Source: Bacteroidales bacterium
GTDB lineage: Bacteria > Bacteroidota > Bacteroidia > Bacteroidales > Muribaculaceae
Assembly (NCBI GenBank): GCA_900752535.1
Contig: CAADVV010000283.1
Coordinates: 1 to 7,171, forward strand
DNA: 7,171 nucleotides
Direction of reading: 5' to 3'
Both the position numbers and the translations under genes were made by a program. Under the pieces are notes generated by a model. It did not search any database and was not told the DNA's origin. It saw only the letters and a program-made list of their open reading frames with translations. Within the stretch, counting starts at the first letter, position 1; each line of letters begins with the position of its first letter. Of this stretch, positions 5,300-7,171 are shown piece by piece.

Positions 5300-6655
5300 T
5301 TGGCAGACTTCACCGTCACATCACGCCGCGAAAGTCCGGCGGGCACGATGACCATCCTCGGACCGCCCGACAAGTATATCTGGGCGATTTATGTCTTTAT
5401 CTGCATAATCTCGATAATCGAGCTTTACAGCGCTTCGTCGCGCGAGGTGGGCATCGCCTCTTCGTTCGGCGTGCTCAATCCCGTCGTGCGCCACTGCGCG
5501 CTGCTCATCGGCGGCCTCGTCATCATGCTTTTCCTTCAGTCGCGCCCCTACAGCGACTTCAGGCTATGGACCGTCTTCTTCGTGGTCATATCCGTCGGGA
5601 TGATGGTCTACGTCATGTTTTTCGGCGAGATTGTCAACGGCGCGCGCCGCTCGCTCTCGCTGGGCGGCATCCAGATACAGCCGGCCGAGTTCATCAAGCT
5701 GTCGGCCGTCCTGGTCGTGTCGATGATTATCGCCAAGAACCAGCAGTCGAAGACCATCGGCGTGACTGACAAGGGCGTCTGGTATTCGGCCGCCTTCATC
5801 CTCTTTTTCTGCGCTCTGCTGGCCAAGCAGGGTCTGACCAACACGCTCCTGCTGATGTGCATCTCACTCTCGATAATGCTTATCGGCGGCGTGAAGTTCC
5901 GTCAGGTGCTCATCGTGCTGGCCATCTATGCCTGCTGCGGCGGCGTGTTCGTGGCCTATCTGGCGCTCAAGCCTGAGGAGAAAGCCGCCACGACGACCGA
6001 ACTTATCGTCAACGAGGACGGAAACATTGAGGAGACGCTCGTAGCGGCCGGCGCACGCAAGGACGACACCCGCCTCTCGACATGGCAGGCGCGCATCGAG
6101 CGCTACTTCGGAGGCGACAGCATCCCCAAATACCGTCAGCCCATCAACGCCGAAAACCGTCAGGAGATGTATGCTTACATGGCGCAGGCCAACTCGCGCG
6201 GCATCGGCGTCGGCCCGGGCAACTCGCGTGAGAGCGCCCGGTTGCCGCTGGCCTTCAGCGACTTCATCTATTCGATAATCATCGAGGACCTCGGCCTGTT
6301 CGGAGGCCTGTTCGTGCTCTTCCTCTACCTCTGTCTGCTGGGACGCGCCAGCGGCATCGCCTCGCGGTGTTCGCGCGCCTACCCCGCCATGCTTGTCATC
6401 GGTATGGCTGTCATGATTGTCATGCAGGCACTGGTCCACATGGCCATCAACGTCGGCGCCGCGCCCGTCTCGGGCCAGCCGCTGGCGCTCATCTCAAAGG
6501 GCGGCTCCTCGATAATAATAACCTCGATAGCGCTGGGCATCATGCTCAGTGTCAGCCGCTACGCCGCCTCTACGCGCTCCAAGCGACAGGAAATCAAGCA
6601 GGAAATCGACGCCCTGCCCGAGGAGATACGCGCCGAAAACCCCACACAGCTATGA
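5300..6655 (+). CDS. ftsW: FtsW, SEDS-family septal peptidoglycan glycosyltransferase, probable TTG start
   Basis: Polytopic inner-membrane enzyme that polymerises lipid II at the division site together with FtsI. Ten hydrophobic segments can be picked out, the first at about residues 26-46 (ending SIIELYSASS) and the last just before LSVSR. Family motifs: QPAEFIKL at 127-134, GPGNS at 305-309, then LPLAFSDF with Asp321 at the position of the essential SEDS aspartate, and IEDLG. GQPLALISKGGSS near the end matches the usual PLISxGGS signature, with Lys before GG. The loop between segments 7 and 8 (about 224-320) is long and starts with an acidic insertion. A 26-residue charged tail ends the protein. 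TTG at 5300 is chosen because two in-frame TAA codons lie just upstream and an A-rich leader precedes it; the alternative is ATG at 5348 (Met17), still ahead of the first membrane segment. RodA is the other SEDS option, but gene order says FtsW. Confidence 0.93.
   Translation: MADFTVTSRRESPAGTMTILGPPDKYIWAIYVFICIISIIELYSASSREVGIASSFGVLNPVVRHCALLIGGLVIMLFLQSRPYSDFRLWTVFFVVISVGMMVYVMFFGEIVNGARRSLSLGGIQIQPAEFIKLSAVLVVSMIIAKNQQSKTIGVTDKGVWYSAAFILFFCALLAKQGLTNTLLLMCISLSIMLIGGVKFRQVLIVLAIYACCGGVFVAYLALKPEEKAATTTELIVNEDGNIEETLVAAGARKDDTRLSTWQARIERYFGGDSIPKYRQPINAENRQEMYAYMAQANSRGIGVGPGNSRESARLPLAFSDFIYSIIIEDLGLFGGLFVLFLYLCLLGRASGIASRCSRAYPAMLVIGMAVMIVMQALVHMAINVGAAPVSGQPLALISKGGSSIIITSIALGIMLSVSRYAASTRSKRQEIKQEIDALPEEIRAENPTQL
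6652..6655 (+). other. ATGA stop/start overlap between ftsW and murG
   Basis: The ftsW stop TGA (6653-6655) overlaps the murG start ATG (6652-6654). No Shine-Dalgarno site is spaced correctly ahead of murG; the nearest GAGGAG is about 30 nt upstream. This geometry usually means translational coupling by reinitiation. The overlap is seen; the coupling is inferred. Confidence 0.85.
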
Positions 6656-7171
6656 CAAAAAAGACACCCAAACGCATCCTTATCAGCGGCGGCGGCACGG
6701 GAGGACACATCTTCCCCGCCGTCTCCATAGCCAACGCCGCGCGTCGCCGCTGGCCCGACGTCGAAATCAAATTTGTGGGCGCCCTCGGGCGCATGGAGAT
6801 GGAGCGCGTCCCCGCCGCGGGCTACGACATCGTCGGACTCCCCGTGGCCGGGTTTGACCGCCGCCGTCTGTGGCGCAACTTCGGGGTGCTCCTCAAACTG
6901 CGCCGCTCGCTGAAGATAGCCCGCAGGGTGCTCCGCGACTTCAGACCCGACATCGCCGTCGGTGTCGGAGGCTATGCCTCGGGCCCGACGCTCAAGGAGG
7001 CCCAGAAGCGCGGCATCCCCACGCTGCTTCAGGAGCAGAACTCGTTTGCCGGCGTCACCAACCGTCTGCTGGCCAAGAAGGCCGACGCCATCTGCGTGGC
7101 CTATGAGGGGCTCGAGCGCTTTTTCCCCGCCGACCGCATCGTCATGACCGGCAACCCCGTGCGCCAGGCCG
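6652..7171 (+). CDS. murG: UDP-GlcNAc:lipid I N-acetylglucosaminyltransferase (MurG), 3'-truncated by the window
   Basis: Peripheral, cytoplasm-facing GT-B glycosyltransferase (family GT28) that adds GlcNAc to lipid I to make lipid II, the substrate of FtsW. I translated it by hand from the ATG at 6652; 173 full codons are visible with no stop, so it continues off the right edge. The N-terminus reads MTKKTPKRILISGGGTGGH, with the glycine-rich loop GGGTGGH at residues 13-19. GVGGYASGPT is at 104-113 and EQNSFAGVTNRLL begins at 128, the MurG counterpart of the HEQN motif with Gln before EQN. VMTGNPVR closes at 171, the end of the N-terminal acceptor-binding domain. The UDP-GlcNAc-binding C-terminal domain, about half the usual 350-370 residues, is outside. 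Downstream in Bacteroidota clusters one expects murC and ftsQ, but that cannot be seen here. Confidence 0.95.
   Translation, partial: MTKKTPKRILISGGGTGGHIFPAVSIANAARRRWPDVEIKFVGALGRMEMERVPAAGYDIVGLPVAGFDRRRLWRNFGVLLKLRRSLKIARRVLRDFRPDIAVGVGGYASGPTLKEAQKRGIPTLLQEQNSFAGVTNRLLAKKADAICVAYEGLERFFPADRIVMTGNPVRQA

Noticed and set aside
5864..6439. 191-residue antisense open frame within ftsW
   Set aside because: Low-complexity, His/Glu/Ala-rich translation opposite a clear SEDS membrane protein; no independent coding evidence.
6549..7147. Alternative + strand frames at 6549-6857, 6870-7106 and 6962-7147
   Set aside because: They are out-of-frame shadows. The frame from the ATG at 6652 reads through to the window end with clear MurG motifs.

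Overview
This window is a stretch of the bacterial division and cell wall (dcw) cluster, with every gene on the + strand. The order is ftsI (3' part), murE, mraY, murD, ftsW, murG (5' part). The organism is most likely a GC-rich member of the Bacteroidales, perhaps Muribaculaceae-like. Four things suggest this: murF is missing between murE and mraY; the FtsI-type transpeptidase ends in a single PASTA domain although MurE looks diaminopimelate-type; MraY is about 60 residues longer than the E. coli enzyme; and the starts lack Shine-Dalgarno motifs, with A/T-rich leaders at two of them. The family-level placement is inference. GC content looks like roughly 60 % by eye and appears even throughout.

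Layout: 1-1111 holds the C-terminal part of the division transpeptidase (SxN and KTG motifs, then a PASTA domain). After a 40-bp gap, 1152-2621 is murE. A 5-bp gap leads to mraY (2627-3892, GTG start), and another 5-bp gap to murD (3898-5259, ATG start). A second 40-bp gap precedes ftsW (5300-6655, probable TTG start). murG begins at 6652 inside the ftsW stop codon (ATGA overlap) and runs off the right edge. There is no gene-free stretch longer than about 40 bp, and I see no tRNA, rRNA, CRISPR, insertion sequence or convincing terminator.

The genes act in one pathway. MurD and MurE add D-Glu and the third amino acid (meso-DAP, from the DNPR motif) to UDP-MurNAc-L-Ala. MraY moves the UDP-MurNAc-pentapeptide onto undecaprenyl phosphate to make lipid I, and MurG adds GlcNAc to make lipid II. 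FtsW polymerises lipid II at the septum, and FtsI crosslinks the strands. The short gaps and the stop/start overlap suggest one polycistronic message with coupled translation.

This is a conserved core region and I found no undescribed system. The points worth a second look are modest: lineage-specific insertions in MraY and FtsW, the PASTA-bearing FtsI, the non-ATG starts, two perfect 9-bp/3-nt inverted repeats inside murD, and heavy ATA use for isoleucine in a GC-rich genome.
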